Below, piece by piece: positions 7,639 to 16,250 of a stretch of DNA of 25,893 nt. This DNA is from Bacteroidota bacterium (GTDB lineage: Bacteria; Bacteroidota; Bacteroidia; Bacteroidales; CAJPTX01). How positions within the stretch are numbered: position 1 is the stretch's first letter; every line of letters begins with the position of its first letter. Both the position numbers and the translations under genes were made by a program. Location of the stretch: positions 1 through 25,893 of the forward strand of contig PDRH01000001.1 of the NCBI GenBank assembly GCA_002748015.1. Reading direction: 5' to 3'. The notes below the pieces were generated by a model that searched no databases, was not told the DNA's origin, and saw only the letters and a list, made by a program, of their open reading frames with translations.

Positions 7639-8391
7639 CTAGGTTATCATACCACCGCAAACATTGATTACCTGCCCGTTCACGTAGCTCGCCATGTCGG
7701 AGGCCAAGAATAGGCAGACCTTAGCAACATCCTCCGGCGCACCCGCACGATGTAGGGGGATCTTCTCCTCCCACTTCTCCTGGATATCCTCAGGCAACCC
7801 AGCCGTCATATCCGTCTGTATATAGCCCGGGGCCACCGCATTCACACGGATATTCCGCGGACCCAGCTCCTTGGCCAGGCTCTTGGTGAAGCCAATCATA
7901 CCCGCCTTCGAGGCCGAGTAGCTCGCCTGGCCAAAGTTACCCACAACGCCAACTACAGAACTCATGTTTATCACCACGCCGGACTTCTGCTTCATCATCA
8001 GCATACTCGCCGCCTTGGTAACATTGAAGGCCGACTTCAGGTTCACACGCAGCACCTCATCCCACAGCTCCTCCGTCATACGCATCAGGAGTGCATCCTT
8101 AGCTATCCCAGCATTGTTAACCAGTATATCAACCCCCCCGAAATCCGCCTTTACGTCCTCCACGAGCTTCTCCGCGCTGGCGAAATCGCTCGCATCTGAA
8201 ACGTAGCCATGGGCCTTCACCCCTATAGCCTGCAGCTCCTTGAGCGTCGCCTCGAAGGGTTCGCTCTGGCGGGTGCCAGTAAAGGCCACATTCGCACCTG
8301 CATGCGCAAAGGCCAGAGCTATCGCATGACCGATACCACGCGAACCGCCCGTTATCAGCGCATTCTTGCCTTCCAGTAGTTTACTCTGCAT
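7639..8391 (-). CDS. fabG: 3-oxoacyl-[acyl-carrier-protein] reductase FabG
   Basis: This 250-residue classical short-chain dehydrogenase fits FabG, which reduces 3-oxoacyl-ACP with NADPH in fatty acid elongation. Seen are the cofactor loop TGGSRGIG (14-21), NNAG (92-95), Asn118, and the catalytic Ser145, Tyr158 and Lys162 in the order and spacing of the family, plus the ending GQVINVCGGMIT. The start is taken at ATG 8391 (MQSKLLEGK); a frame opening two codons earlier uses TTG and is less likely. An AAGGGG stretch lies about 9 nt upstream. It follows tpx by 17 bp, so the two are likely co-transcribed. Other SDR reductases can look alike, but the match to FabG over the full length is good. Confidence 0.92.
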   Translation of the reverse strand: MQSKLLEGKNALITGGSRGIGHAIALAFAHAGANVAFTGTRQSEPFEATLKELQAIGVKAHGYVSDASDFASAEKLVEDVKADFGGVDILVNNAGIAKDALLMRMTEELWDEVLRVNLKSAFNVTKAASMLMMKQKSGVVINMSSVVGVVGNFGQASYSASKAGMIGFTKSLAKELGPRNIRVNAVAPGYIQTDMTAGLPEDIQEKWEEKIPLHRAGAPEDVAKVCLFLASDMASYVNGQVINVCGGMIT

Positions 8392-8408
8392 TGCCAAACC
8401 CCTTCAAA

Positions 8409-8909
8409 TTAGAGCAACGACTTGATGGCCGCCAAAGCCTTATCGTAGTCAGGCTCATTGGTCACCTCCGGAACGTACTCCACGTACTGCACCACATCAT
8501 CCTTGTCGATCACCACCACGCCACGTGCCAGCAGACGAAGCCCAGGTAGCTCAAAGCCGTACTTCTGGCCGAACTCCATCCCCAGGTGGTCGGACATCAT
8601 CGTCATATTCTGTACCCCCTCAGCGGCGCAGAACTTACCTAGCGCGAAGGGCAAGTCGGCGGACACCGTGTACATCGCTACGCCATCGCCTAGCTTGGCC
8701 GCCTCCTGGTTGAAGCGCCCAGCCTGCGCATTGCACACCGGCGTATCGATGGAGGGGAATACTGCGATCACACGCACCTTACCCTTGCTATCGGAGAGCT
8801 TTACGGGTTGCAAATCCAAACCCTGACCAACAAACTCAGGGGCCTTCTCACCCACTTTTATCTCCTTACCTAGCAACTCCATACCGTTGCCGCCAAATGT
8901 CACCTTCAT
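8409..8909 (-). CDS. tpx: Thiol peroxidase Tpx (atypical 2-Cys peroxiredoxin)
   Basis: The 166-residue protein has the normal length of Tpx, which reduces hydrogen and alkyl peroxides using thioredoxin. The peroxidatic Cys59 lies in FPSIDTPVCN and the resolving Cys94 in KFCAAEGVQN; the 35-residue spacing is close to that of E. coli Tpx. It is a cytoplasmic enzyme; no export signal is seen. The gene sits 38 bp after clpC and 17 bp before fabG. No promoter of its own is evident in the short gap, so read-through from clpC is likely and would group oxidative and proteotoxic stress functions. Confidence 0.94.
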   Translation of the reverse strand: MKVTFGGNGMELLGKEIKVGEKAPEFVGQGLDLQPVKLSDSKGKVRVIAVFPSIDTPVCNAQAGRFNQEAAKLGDGVAMYTVSADLPFALGKFCAAEGVQNMTMMSDHLGMEFGQKYGFELPGLRLLARGVVVIDKDDVVQYVEYVPEVTNEPDYDKALAAIKSLL

Positions 8910-8947
8910 AGTCTTATCAATTAATGTTACTCTTATTCCTAAACGTT

Positions 8948-11482
8948 CTAGCTAAGGCTTTGTTCGGTCGCCGCCTCCAGGAGCAGCTCCTGCATCTCAA
9001 CGTAGGTACCCCTCTCCTCTTCGTAGTACACCCGAATGGTTCGTCCGCTACCCGGCCCCTCCGACAGCAGGAACTCCGAGATGGGGTCCTCCACCCAGCG
9101 CTGCAAGGCGCGCCGCAACGGACGTGCACCGTAGCGAGCATCAAAGCCCTCCTCCACGAGGAAACCCCGCGCCGCTGCGCTTAGCTCCAGCGTATACCCC
9201 AGATCTGCCAGGCGACTAGCTATGCCACGAATCTCCACATCCAGAATGGCGCTGATATCATCCTGCCCCAGCGCATTGAAGTGCACCAGATCATCCAGAC
9301 GATTCAGGAACTCCGGCGGGAAGTGCTTATTCAAATGCTTAGCCAGGAAGCGGCGCTTATGCTCCTGCGCATGCACCTCCCGCTCGGCAGTGGCAAACCC
9401 AATGCCCATACCAAAGTCCTGCAGCTCGCGGCTCCCCACGTTGCTCGTCATGATGATGATGGTATTCCGAAAATCCACCCGTCGCCCATTCCCATCGGTC
9501 ATATGCCCCTCATCGAGCATCTGCAGCAGCAGGTTGTATATCTTCGGCGAGGCCTTCTCTATCTCATCGAGCAGTATCACGGAGTAGGGATTCCGGCGCA
9601 CCTTCTCCGTCAGCTCGCCCCCCTCACCGTAGCCCACATAGCCCGGAGGCGCACCGATAAGGCGAGAGGACGAGAAGCCCTCCACGTACTCCGACATATC
9701 TACCCGTATAAGGTTCTTCTCGCTCTCGAACAGCTGCTTGGCCAGCTGCTTAGCCAGGAAGGTCTTGCCCACACCCGTCGGCCCCAGGAACATGAATGCC
9801 CCGATGGGCTTCCCCGGATTCCGCAGACCAGAACGGTTACGGCGGATGGCCCGCGATATGGACTCTATGGCCTCGCCCTGTCCTATGACAGTACCCTTCA
9901 ACGCCTCCTCCAGGCTCAGCAGCCGCAACGACTCGCTCTCCTGCAAGCGCTGCACCGGCACCCGCGAAACCATCGAGACCACCTCAGCTATCGCCTCATC
10001 ATCCACCACCTTCACCTGGCCGCCATCCGTGGCGCTATGGTTCTGCACCTCACGCTCCTTCATCTCCTGCAGCGAGCTGTACTTGGCTTTCTGCTGCTGC
10101 ACCTCCAGCTGGCTACCCGCCGCCTCGCTCGCCGAAATATCATCCAGCACCCTATCCATCTGCTCCTCCAGCCACTTGGCCCGGCGCGTCTTCGGCGGCG
10201 ACTGCGTCGCCAGCCTAGCACCCGCCTCATCGAGCGCATCCAGAGCCTTATCCGGCTGCTGGCGGTCAGAAACGTAGCGGTTCGTAAGGTTCACGCACGC
10301 CTCCAACGCCTCGTCGGTATACTCCACCCTATGGAAGCTCTCGTAGGTTATCTTGAGCTTCTGCAGAATCGAGAGCGTCTCCTCATCAGTCGGCGGATCC
10401 ACCATCACCCTCTGAAAGCGACGCTCCAGCGCCCCATCCGACTCCACGCTCTTGCGGTACTCATCGATGGTCGTAGAACCTATGCACTGGAACTCGCCCC
10501 GCGCAAGCGCCGGCTTGAGGATGTTGGCCGCATCCAGCGTACCACTCGCGCTACCCGCCCCCATTATCGTATGAAGCTCATCGATGAAGAGGATGTACCT
10601 CCCCGCCTCACGAACCTCATCGAGGATGATCTTCATCCGCTCCTCAAACTCGCCACGAAACTTCGTGCCCGCCACTACGGCGGTAATATCCAGCTGCAGC
10701 AGCTCCTTATCCGCCAGCTGCGAGGGCACATCCCCGCTCGCCATACGCTGCGCAAACCCCTCAACTATAGCCGTCTTCCCCACACCCGGATCGCCTATCA
10801 GCACCGGGTTGTTCTTCCGACGACGGCAGAGAATTTGCGTCAAGCGCGTTATCTCTAGCTGTCGACCCACCACGGGGTCCAGCCTACCCTCCTTGGCCCG
10901 CTCCGAGAGGTTCACCGTGAAATCCTCCAGCCCCAGGCGGACCTCTCCGTCCTCCCCGACCTCGCGCTCCGGCGACGACTTGCGGGACTTCCGATACGAT
11001 GAGCTATCCTCCCCATCCGAGGAGCCCTCGCTGTCCTTCACCACCAGGAATTTCATGGCATCCAGCTGGAAACGCTCCGCATCCACCCCCTCGCGCCGCA
11101 TCAATTCGGCGGTTGCCGTTTCACCACTTTTCAGCAGCCCCAGGACAACATGCCCCTCATTCATCACCTCCGAACCCATCTGGCGGCTGAGCTGATACGC
11201 ATCGTAGAGGATACGTCGCGCATCCGCATCGTAGGTGATTTCCGTACTATCCGTCAGCGCAAAACCCCGCTCCACTCCACGCAGCGCCTCCATCAGCCCC
11301 CGCTTCAAATCGTCCAAATCCACATTCATCCCCATTAGCACCCAGCGAACAAAGCTCCTATTCGTACGCAGAATACCCAGCATGAGGTGGTCAGGGCGGA
11401 TAGAAACGCTGTTCAAGCGCATCGCCTCAGAGTGGCTCAGCAACAATATCTTCTTCAGATCCTGGCTATAACTCTTTTCCAT
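8948..11482 (-). CDS. clpC: ATP-dependent Clp protease ATP-binding subunit ClpC
   Basis: This 844-residue AAA+ unfoldase feeds substrates to ClpP. It has an N-terminal Clp_N double repeat (about 1-145), a charged low-complexity linker rich in Ser, Glu and Lys (about 150-182), D1 with Walker A GDPGVGKT (230-237) and Walker B FIDE (299-302), a short ClpC-type middle coiled coil (about 425-485), and D2 with Walker A GPTGVGKT (567-574) and LLDE (637-640). Ile694-Gly-Phe in MGIGFATA is placed where the ClpP-docking loop tripeptide is expected. The length of the middle domain favours ClpC over ClpB. No ClpP, McsA/McsB or CtsR gene is in the window. Confidence 0.95.
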   Translation of the reverse strand: MEKSYSQDLKKILLLSHSEAMRLNSVSIRPDHLMLGILRTNRSFVRWVLMGMNVDLDDLKRGLMEALRGVERGFALTDSTEITYDADARRILYDAYQLSRQMGSEVMNEGHVVLGLLKSGETATAELMRREGVDAERFQLDAMKFLVVKDSEGSSDGEDSSSYRKSRKSSPEREVGEDGEVRLGLEDFTVNLSERAKEGRLDPVVGRQLEITRLTQILCRRRKNNPVLIGDPGVGKTAIVEGFAQRMASGDVPSQLADKELLQLDITAVVAGTKFRGEFEERMKIILDEVREAGRYILFIDELHTIMGAGSASGTLDAANILKPALARGEFQCIGSTTIDEYRKSVESDGALERRFQRVMVDPPTDEETLSILQKLKITYESFHRVEYTDEALEACVNLTNRYVSDRQQPDKALDALDEAGARLATQSPPKTRRAKWLEEQMDRVLDDISASEAAGSQLEVQQQKAKYSSLQEMKEREVQNHSATDGGQVKVVDDEAIAEVVSMVSRVPVQRLQESESLRLLSLEEALKGTVIGQGEAIESISRAIRRNRSGLRNPGKPIGAFMFLGPTGVGKTFLAKQLAKQLFESEKNLIRVDMSEYVEGFSSSRLIGAPPGYVGYGEGGELTEKVRRNPYSVILLDEIEKASPKIYNLLLQMLDEGHMTDGNGRRVDFRNTIIIMTSNVGSRELQDFGMGIGFATAEREVHAQEHKRRFLAKHLNKHFPPEFLNRLDDLVHFNALGQDDISAILDVEIRGIASRLADLGYTLELSAAARGFLVEEGFDARYGARPLRRALQRWVEDPISEFLLSEGPGSGRTIRVYYEEERGTYVEMQELLLEAATEQSLS

Positions 11483-11536
11483 AGAACACCTACCCTTTTC
11501 CCCCAGCTCCTATACTGGGGATATTAACCCAACGCC

Positions 11537-11570
11537 CAAAGTTGCGCGCTAGATATATAGAACGTATAAA
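11537..11570 (-). promoter_or_regulatory. Possible clpC promoter
   Basis: On the minus strand CAACTTTG (11544-11537), one mismatch from TAnnTTTG, is preceded after 22 bp by TTTA (11570-11567). A start near 11530 would give a leader of about 48 nt. The match is imperfect at both boxes. Confidence 0.25.
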
Positions 11571-11659
11571 GCCAAGAATTGTTGCGCACATCCCCAGCAT
11601 TGCCCCACAAGCATAAAGGGAGAAAACCAGCGCTTCCCTCCCATTCTCAGCAGGCGAAA

Positions 11660-11699
11660 TTTGCCACCGCACGGCGAACGAATCGCCGGCAGTGGCAAA
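11660..11699 (-). terminator. Hairpin just after the glycogen synthase/phosphorylase gene
   Basis: An imperfect inverted repeat lies here: TTTGCCAC with GGTGGCAA-type pairing outside and CGGCGA/TCGCCG inside, with a mismatch and a one-base bulge and a 5-nt loop (11678-11682). On the minus strand it begins 15 nt past the stop at 11714. Only three T residues follow it, so it may be a weak terminator or an mRNA 3'-end stabiliser. Confidence 0.45.
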
Positions 11700-11713
11700 C
11701 GACCTAGGCCAAT

Positions 11714-14700
11714 CTATATCCACCGAACCAGCGGGAACTCCGTCCGGCTCGACAGCAGCTCATGCCGAGGGAAGAGACGGATCGCCAGATCGTAGGCCCC
11801 CGGCGCAGATGGCGCAAAGCAGACCTCATAGGTCGCATGCGTCCCCTCCACGTTCACCAGCTTGTAGTCAAACGAGCGGCGCACCACCACATCCCCGCTA
11901 AAGCGCTTCAACTCGCGGATTACCAGCTCCACGCCCACCTCCTCGGGGGAGATATTGGGCAGATCCAGCACCACCCGCCCGCGGTACTCCGTACCAGTCG
12001 ACATGGCCTGCGAGCCAACCCCCATATCATCCGCACGGACCACATGGATCTGACCCCAGTAGCGCAGCATCTTCAGCTTCCAGCTCGTCAGCTCCTTAAG
12101 CCCCCTCTCCTGGCCATCCAGCAGGCGCACCAGCCGCTCATACATCGGCGTGTAGTAGCGCGAGAAGTAGTCCGCCTGCATCCGCGTGCTGCTGAAGTCC
12201 GGCGCCACCTCCGTCATCGACCTACGGATGCTGCGAACCCAACCCGTCGGAACACCTGCCGCATCGCGATCGTAGAACAGGGGTACCAGATCGTTCTCTA
12301 TCATGCTGTAGATCCGCTCCGCATCCAGCTCGTCCTGCGCATCCTGGTTGGCATACTCCCGCTCCTCCGGCAGCGCCCAGCCCGCCCCCTCGCGGTAGCC
12401 CTCTACCCACCAGCCATCCAGCACGCTGAAGTGCAGACCGCCATTCATCACCGCCTTCATCCCGCTCGTACCCGAGGCCTCCTGCATCCGCGTCGGCGTA
12501 TTCATCCAGACATCCACCCCTCGCACCAAGCTCTTGGCCAGCGGCATATCGTAGTTCGGTAGGAAGAGCAGCTTACCCCGGAACTCTGGCCGGAGCGATA
12601 TCTCGTAGATCCGCTTAATCAGATCCTGCCCCCCCCCATCATGCGGGTGCGCCTTACCGGCAAAGAGCAGCTGCACGGGCCGATCCTCACGGTTGAGAAG
12701 GCTTGCCAACCTATCCAGGTCGCGGAGCAGAATGTGCGCCCGCTTGTAGGTAGCGAAGCGACGGGCAAAACCTATCGTCAGCACATCCGGGCGCAGACGC
12801 TCGCACACCTCGACCACCTCCCGCGGCGTACGCATATGCAGCATCTCCGGGCTCTGCAACTTCTCCTTCACCGCCTCGACCAGCTGCCCACGCAGCCCCT
12901 CACGCAGCGCCCACACCTCGGCATCGGGCATCTCATTGACACGCTCCCAGCGCGGCAACGCATCCCGATCCTCCTGGCTACCCAGCGCCGTACGCCACTC
13001 CTGCGCTATCCACGTCGGGTAGTGCACCCCGTTGGTCACGTAGCCCACGTGGTTTTCCTGCGCGTAGTAGCCCGGCCACAGCCCCTCGAACATCGCCTTA
13101 CTCACATCCCCATGCAGCCGGCTCACCCCGTTCATACCATTGGAGAAGTTGGCCGCCAGGTTGCTCATGCTGAACTTCTCGCCGCCATCCCCCGGATGCA
13201 CCCGGCCGAAGCCAATGAAGCGCTCCCAGCTGATACCGTACCGCGCCGGGTAGTGCGACATGAACACCCGCACCATCTCCTCCTCGAAGGTGTCATGCCC
13301 CGCTGGCACCGGCGTATGCGTCGTAAACAGGCAGCGCGCACGTACCAGCTCCATCGCCTCGGCGAAGCCACGCCCCTCCTCCTGCATAAGATGGCGCATG
13401 GCCTCCAGCGCCGCAAAGGCCGCATGCCCCTCATTGAGATGCATCATGTCCACCTCGCAGCCCAGCGCCTGCAGCGCGCGAACGCCCCCTACGCCCAGCA
13501 CCATCTCCTGCTTGAACCGATTCTCACGGTCCCCACCATAGAGGTAGTGCGTAATGCTCTTGTCCTGCTTATCATTGCCCTCGAAGTCCGTGTCCAGCAG
13601 GTAGAGCGGAATGCGGCCCACCATCACCTTCCAAACCCGCACGCACACCTGCCGCCCCGGAAGGCCCACCTGCACGGTTACCCAGTTGCCCTGCGCATCT
13701 CGCACCGGCTGGGCCGCCGTCTCCATGAACTTCTGCTGATTGTAGACCGCCTCCTGCTGGCCCGTCATCGAAACCCGCTGCACGAAGTAGCCATACCTAT
13801 AGAGCAAACCAACCCCCACCATCGCAATGTTCCTGTCCGAAGCCTCCTTCAGGTAGTCCCCAGCCAGGATGCCCAGCCCCCCGGAATAGAGCTTGAGCGA
13901 AGAGTGCAGACCGTACTCCATGCTGAAGTAGCCTATCCGCGGCTTCGGCATCGCCAGGGGCTGCCCCATGTACTCATCGAAGGCCGCCTTGACCTCAGCC
14001 AGCAGCGACATGAAGGACTCGTTGTCGCGCAGCTCCTCCAGGCGCTCGTAGTCTATCTCCGACAGCAGCTTCAGCGGATTGCGCTCCGACTCCTCCCACA
14101 GCTCGGGCGATATGCTCGCAAAGAGACGCTGCGCCCCCGGATGCCAGCTCCACCAGAGGTTGTGCGCCAGCTCATCGAGCGTCTGCAGACCCTCGGGCAG
14201 CTGCAGCTCCACCACCAGACGACGCCACGCCGGATACTCCACCCCCTTGCGAATATCCAGGATGGACTCCTGAACCGCCTGGCGGCTGCTATCCAAATTC
14301 TCCATGCGCACCTCGGCACGCTCCAGCGCCAGACCGTAGACCTTCCAGTAGTTACCCACGAAGTCCTTCCACGCCGCCGTACCCGCCAGCCGCTTGGCCA
14401 CCCGGCGGAAATCCGCCTGCGCCTCCCGCTGGTCGAACTGCTGCAGCATCACGCGAGCCACCCGCTCAACGATGGTATCAAACGAAGCGCCAGCCCGCTC
14501 CACCACGTAGGCCCCATGCTCCAGGTCCACCACGCCATCCTCCTCATGCTGCCCCACCGTGCCCTGCTCGCAGAGCCAGCTACCGAAACCTGCATAGTCG
14601 CTCGTAACCGTCGGCACGCTGAAGGCCAGACTCTCCAGCGGGGTGTAGCCCCAGGGCTCGTAGTTGGAGCAGAACACCGTCATATCCATCCCCGCCAGCA

Positions 14701-15964
14701 GGTCGTAGTAGGGCATATCAAACGCCCCATCCGCCCCATCGAGGTAGCAGGGCACAAACATCACCTTCACCCGGTCCTCCGGAGCATTGCGTAGCCCCCG
14801 GTCGCCCAGGCGGCGCATCAGCGGGTCGTTCCACAGGTCGCTCAGGTAGTGCGTCATGATGTGGTCCTCCCCCTCGGGCACAACGCCCCCGTCCCGTACC
14901 TCAGGGCGAACCCCGTTATTACCCGCCGGAATCATCAGGCAGGCCAGCACATCGGTCCCAGCCGACCCATCCCGCCCACGGAGCGAAGCATTCAGCGAGG
15001 CCAGGGCATCCACCAGCACATCCAAGCCCTTATTTGTAAACTCGTAGCGACCACCCGTGCCCACCATGAACACGTCCTTGGGCAGCTCCGCCCCCACGAG
15101 GCTATGGGCCACCTCCAGCAGGCGGCGGCGGGAGGCCGTGCGCACCCCTCGGAGGTCAGCCGCCGTGCCCACCAGCGAGGCATCAAAACCGTTGGTTGTT
15201 ATGGCATCCACCTCCTTGCCGAGGAACTGCCGACACTCCCGGGCCGTAATCGCGCTCACGGTAGTAACCGCATCGGCCTGCTCCGCGCTGATGCGCTCCA
15301 TGCTCTGCTTGGAGACCACCTGGAAATCCCGAGCTGACTGGTCGGCGTTGAACTCCTCCAGCTGTTCGTAGAGGGGGAGCCCATTGCCCGCGATGCTACG
15401 CCCCAGCACCGTGGCGTGGGTGGTGAAGACGGTGGCCACCTCTGGTAGCGCATCCTTCAGGAACAGCACGCCCGACCCCGTCATCCATTCATGGAACTGG
15501 GCTACCACGCGCGTCTGCATGGGCAGGCGATTCTCCACCAGGCTCTCTATCACCTCACCCGCGGCGTAGCCAAATAGCACGGGCTCCACGTAGTCCCAAT
15601 GCCCCTGGAGCGAATCGAGGCCGTACTCATCCCAGAACCACCTGAGGATATAGTCCTTCTGCGCCACGAGGTAGGTAAAGTCCACCAGCACCACCACCGG
15701 CGCCCCCTCTATACGCCAACGCCCCGCCCGGACCGGTAGCCCCTCCTCCCGCATGCGCTCAGCCCAGAGCGAGAGGTGCGTGTCCACCTCCTCAAACTCG
15801 GGATTCGCCTCACCCGGATACAAATCTGGCCCGATGGCCACATAGCCCCCATCGTAGCCCGAGAGCAGGCTCTGCACCTTAGTACCCACTACGGTGTGGA
15901 TGCCCCCCACCTTATTGCAAACCTCCCAGCTTACTTCAAATATAAAATCCGGACGTATCGCCAT
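11714..15964 (-). CDS. Fused GT3 glycogen synthase and GT35 alpha-glucan phosphorylase
   Basis: This 1416-residue protein joins two opposing glycogen enzymes. Residues about 1-560 are a GT3 (eukaryote-like) glycogen synthase, with EVCNKVGGI (14-22) and the double-Glu motif NYEPWGYTPLE (Glu436, Glu444). Residues about 580-690 match DUF3417 (AHNLWWSWHP). Residues about 690-1300 are the phosphorylase, with FTTHTPVPAGHDTF, MHLNEGHAAF, GFARRFATYKRAH and the PLP lysine Lys1170 in EASGTSGMKA. About 110 residues of mainly beta character close the chain. The start at 15964 is fixed by a strong Shine-Dalgarno, GGAGAGG, 4-10 nt upstream; a longer frame from 16006 adds 14 unlikely residues. All active-site motifs look intact. 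I believe similar fusions occur in other Bacteroidota. It is divergent from the debranching operon. Confidence 0.92.
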   Translation of the reverse strand: MAIRPDFIFEVSWEVCNKVGGIHTVVGTKVQSLLSGYDGGYVAIGPDLYPGEANPEFEEVDTHLSLWAERMREEGLPVRAGRWRIEGAPVVVLVDFTYLVAQKDYILRWFWDEYGLDSLQGHWDYVEPVLFGYAAGEVIESLVENRLPMQTRVVAQFHEWMTGSGVLFLKDALPEVATVFTTHATVLGRSIAGNGLPLYEQLEEFNADQSARDFQVVSKQSMERISAEQADAVTTVSAITARECRQFLGKEVDAITTNGFDASLVGTAADLRGVRTASRRRLLEVAHSLVGAELPKDVFMVGTGGRYEFTNKGLDVLVDALASLNASLRGRDGSAGTDVLACLMIPAGNNGVRPEVRDGGVVPEGEDHIMTHYLSDLWNDPLMRRLGDRGLRNAPEDRVKVMFVPCYLDGADGAFDMPYYDLLAGMDMTVFCSNYEPWGYTPLESLAFSVPTVTSDYAGFGSWLCEQGTVGQHEEDGVVDLEHGAYVVERAGASFDTIVERVARVMLQQFDQREAQADFRRVAKRLAGTAAWKDFVGNYWKVYGLALERAEVRMENLDSSRQAVQESILDIRKGVEYPAWRRLVVELQLPEGLQTLDELAHNLWWSWHPGAQRLFASISPELWEESERNPLKLLSEIDYERLEELRDNESFMSLLAEVKAAFDEYMGQPLAMPKPRIGYFSMEYGLHSSLKLYSGGLGILAGDYLKEASDRNIAMVGVGLLYRYGYFVQRVSMTGQQEAVYNQQKFMETAAQPVRDAQGNWVTVQVGLPGRQVCVRVWKVMVGRIPLYLLDTDFEGNDKQDKSITHYLYGGDRENRFKQEMVLGVGGVRALQALGCEVDMMHLNEGHAAFAALEAMRHLMQEEGRGFAEAMELVRARCLFTTHTPVPAGHDTFEEEMVRVFMSHYPARYGISWERFIGFGRVHPGDGGEKFSMSNLAANFSNGMNGVSRLHGDVSKAMFEGLWPGYYAQENHVGYVTNGVHYPTWIAQEWRTALGSQEDRDALPRWERVNEMPDAEVWALREGLRGQLVEAVKEKLQSPEMLHMRTPREVVEVCERLRPDVLTIGFARRFATYKRAHILLRDLDRLASLLNREDRPVQLLFAGKAHPHDGGGQDLIKRIYEISLRPEFRGKLLFLPNYDMPLAKSLVRGVDVWMNTPTRMQEASGTSGMKAVMNGGLHFSVLDGWWVEGYREGAGWALPEEREYANQDAQDELDAERIYSMIENDLVPLFYDRDAAGVPTGWVRSIRRSMTEVAPDFSSTRMQADYFSRYYTPMYERLVRLLDGQERGLKELTSWKLKMLRYWGQIHVVRADDMGVGSQAMSTGTEYRGRVVLDLPNISPEEVGVELVIRELKRFSGDVVVRRSFDYKLVNVEGTHATYEVCFAPSAPGAYDLAIRLFPRHELLSSRTEFPLVRWI

Positions 15965-16020
15965 GCTTCCTCTCCTTGTCTTATTGTACCCCCCCAACCC
16001 GTTCACCCAGTCAACGGCAA

Positions 16021-16028
16021 CAAAGATA
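16021..16028 (-). promoter_or_regulatory. -7 box of the glycogen synthase/phosphorylase gene
   Basis: TATCTTTG on the minus strand is a perfect TAnnTTTG box, placed to give a leader of about 50 nt. No TTTG is found 19-21 bp upstream, so the -33 element is weak or absent, which may mean an activator is needed. Confidence 0.45.
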
Positions 16029-16074
16029 ATTAAAAAACGAAGACTTCCTATATCCTCCAGGCTATTTCTTCGCC

Positions 16075-16132
16075 CCGCCTAGGGGGCCGCTCCGTATTTT
16101 CCCGGTGAAATACGGAGCGGCCCCCTAGGCGG
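16075..16132. repeat. Perfect 25-bp inverted repeat with 8-nt loop
   Basis: The arms 16075-16099 and 16108-16132 are exact reverse complements; the left arm starts CCGCCTAGGG and ends CTCCGTATTT, and the loop is TCCCGGTG (16100-16107). It lies between two divergent genes, about 50 bp upstream of one -7 box and about 110 bp upstream of the other, where no transcription terminator is expected. It could be a protein-binding site, a cruciform-forming element, or a dispersed repeat copy. Confidence 0.95.
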
Positions 16133-16188
16133 AGTGGAGTTTCTTCAGGGAATCGACAAGATGAAATGCGCTATAAATCGTCGAAGGA

Positions 16189-16208
16189 GGGGAAATTTGG
16201 GGAAATTT
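16189..16208 (+). repeat. Tandem 10-bp direct repeat
   Basis: GGGGAAATTT occurs twice with no gap, one helical turn apart, about 35 bp upstream of the predicted -7 box of the debranching operon. The placement is operator-like, but two copies of a 10-mer can also arise by slippage. Confidence 0.6.
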
Positions 16209-16216
16209 CTCACTGG

Positions 16217-16250
16217 ATTGTAGCTAGGTCGGATAATTTTTGTACCTTTA
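16217..16250 (+). promoter_or_regulatory. Probable promoter of the debranching-GT4-GH57 operon
   Basis: TACCTTTA (16243-16250) differs from TAnnTTTG by one base; ATTG (16217-16220) lies 22 bp upstream as a weak -33 box. Transcription would start near 16257, about 14 nt before the ATG at 16271. Confidence 0.4.

Noticed and set aside
7472..7660. Short minus-strand frames in the gap between fabG and the M23 operon
   Set aside because: They overlap the fabG end and span a likely terminator; the products look random.
9281..10858. Open frame of 525 codons on the plus strand, antisense to clpC
   Set aside because: Same reason: it mirrors the ClpC coding region and its product is Arg/His/Leu-rich with no domain.
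11490..11723. 77-codon minus-strand frame with a hydrophobic stretch between the fusion gene and clpC
   Set aside because: It starts inside the upstream gene, contains the hairpin at 11660-11699 and has no Shine-Dalgarno. A small membrane protein cannot be excluded, but support is too weak.
12641..14794. Open frame of 717 codons on the plus strand, antisense to the glycogen fusion gene
   Set aside because: It lies fully opposite a protein with clear GT3/GT35 motifs and has no recognisable domain; its Arg/His/Leu-rich make-up is what the complement of a biased G+C-rich gene gives.
16075..16132. Reading the palindrome as an ordinary terminator
   Set aside because: Both neighbouring genes are transcribed away from it and no T tract follows either arm.
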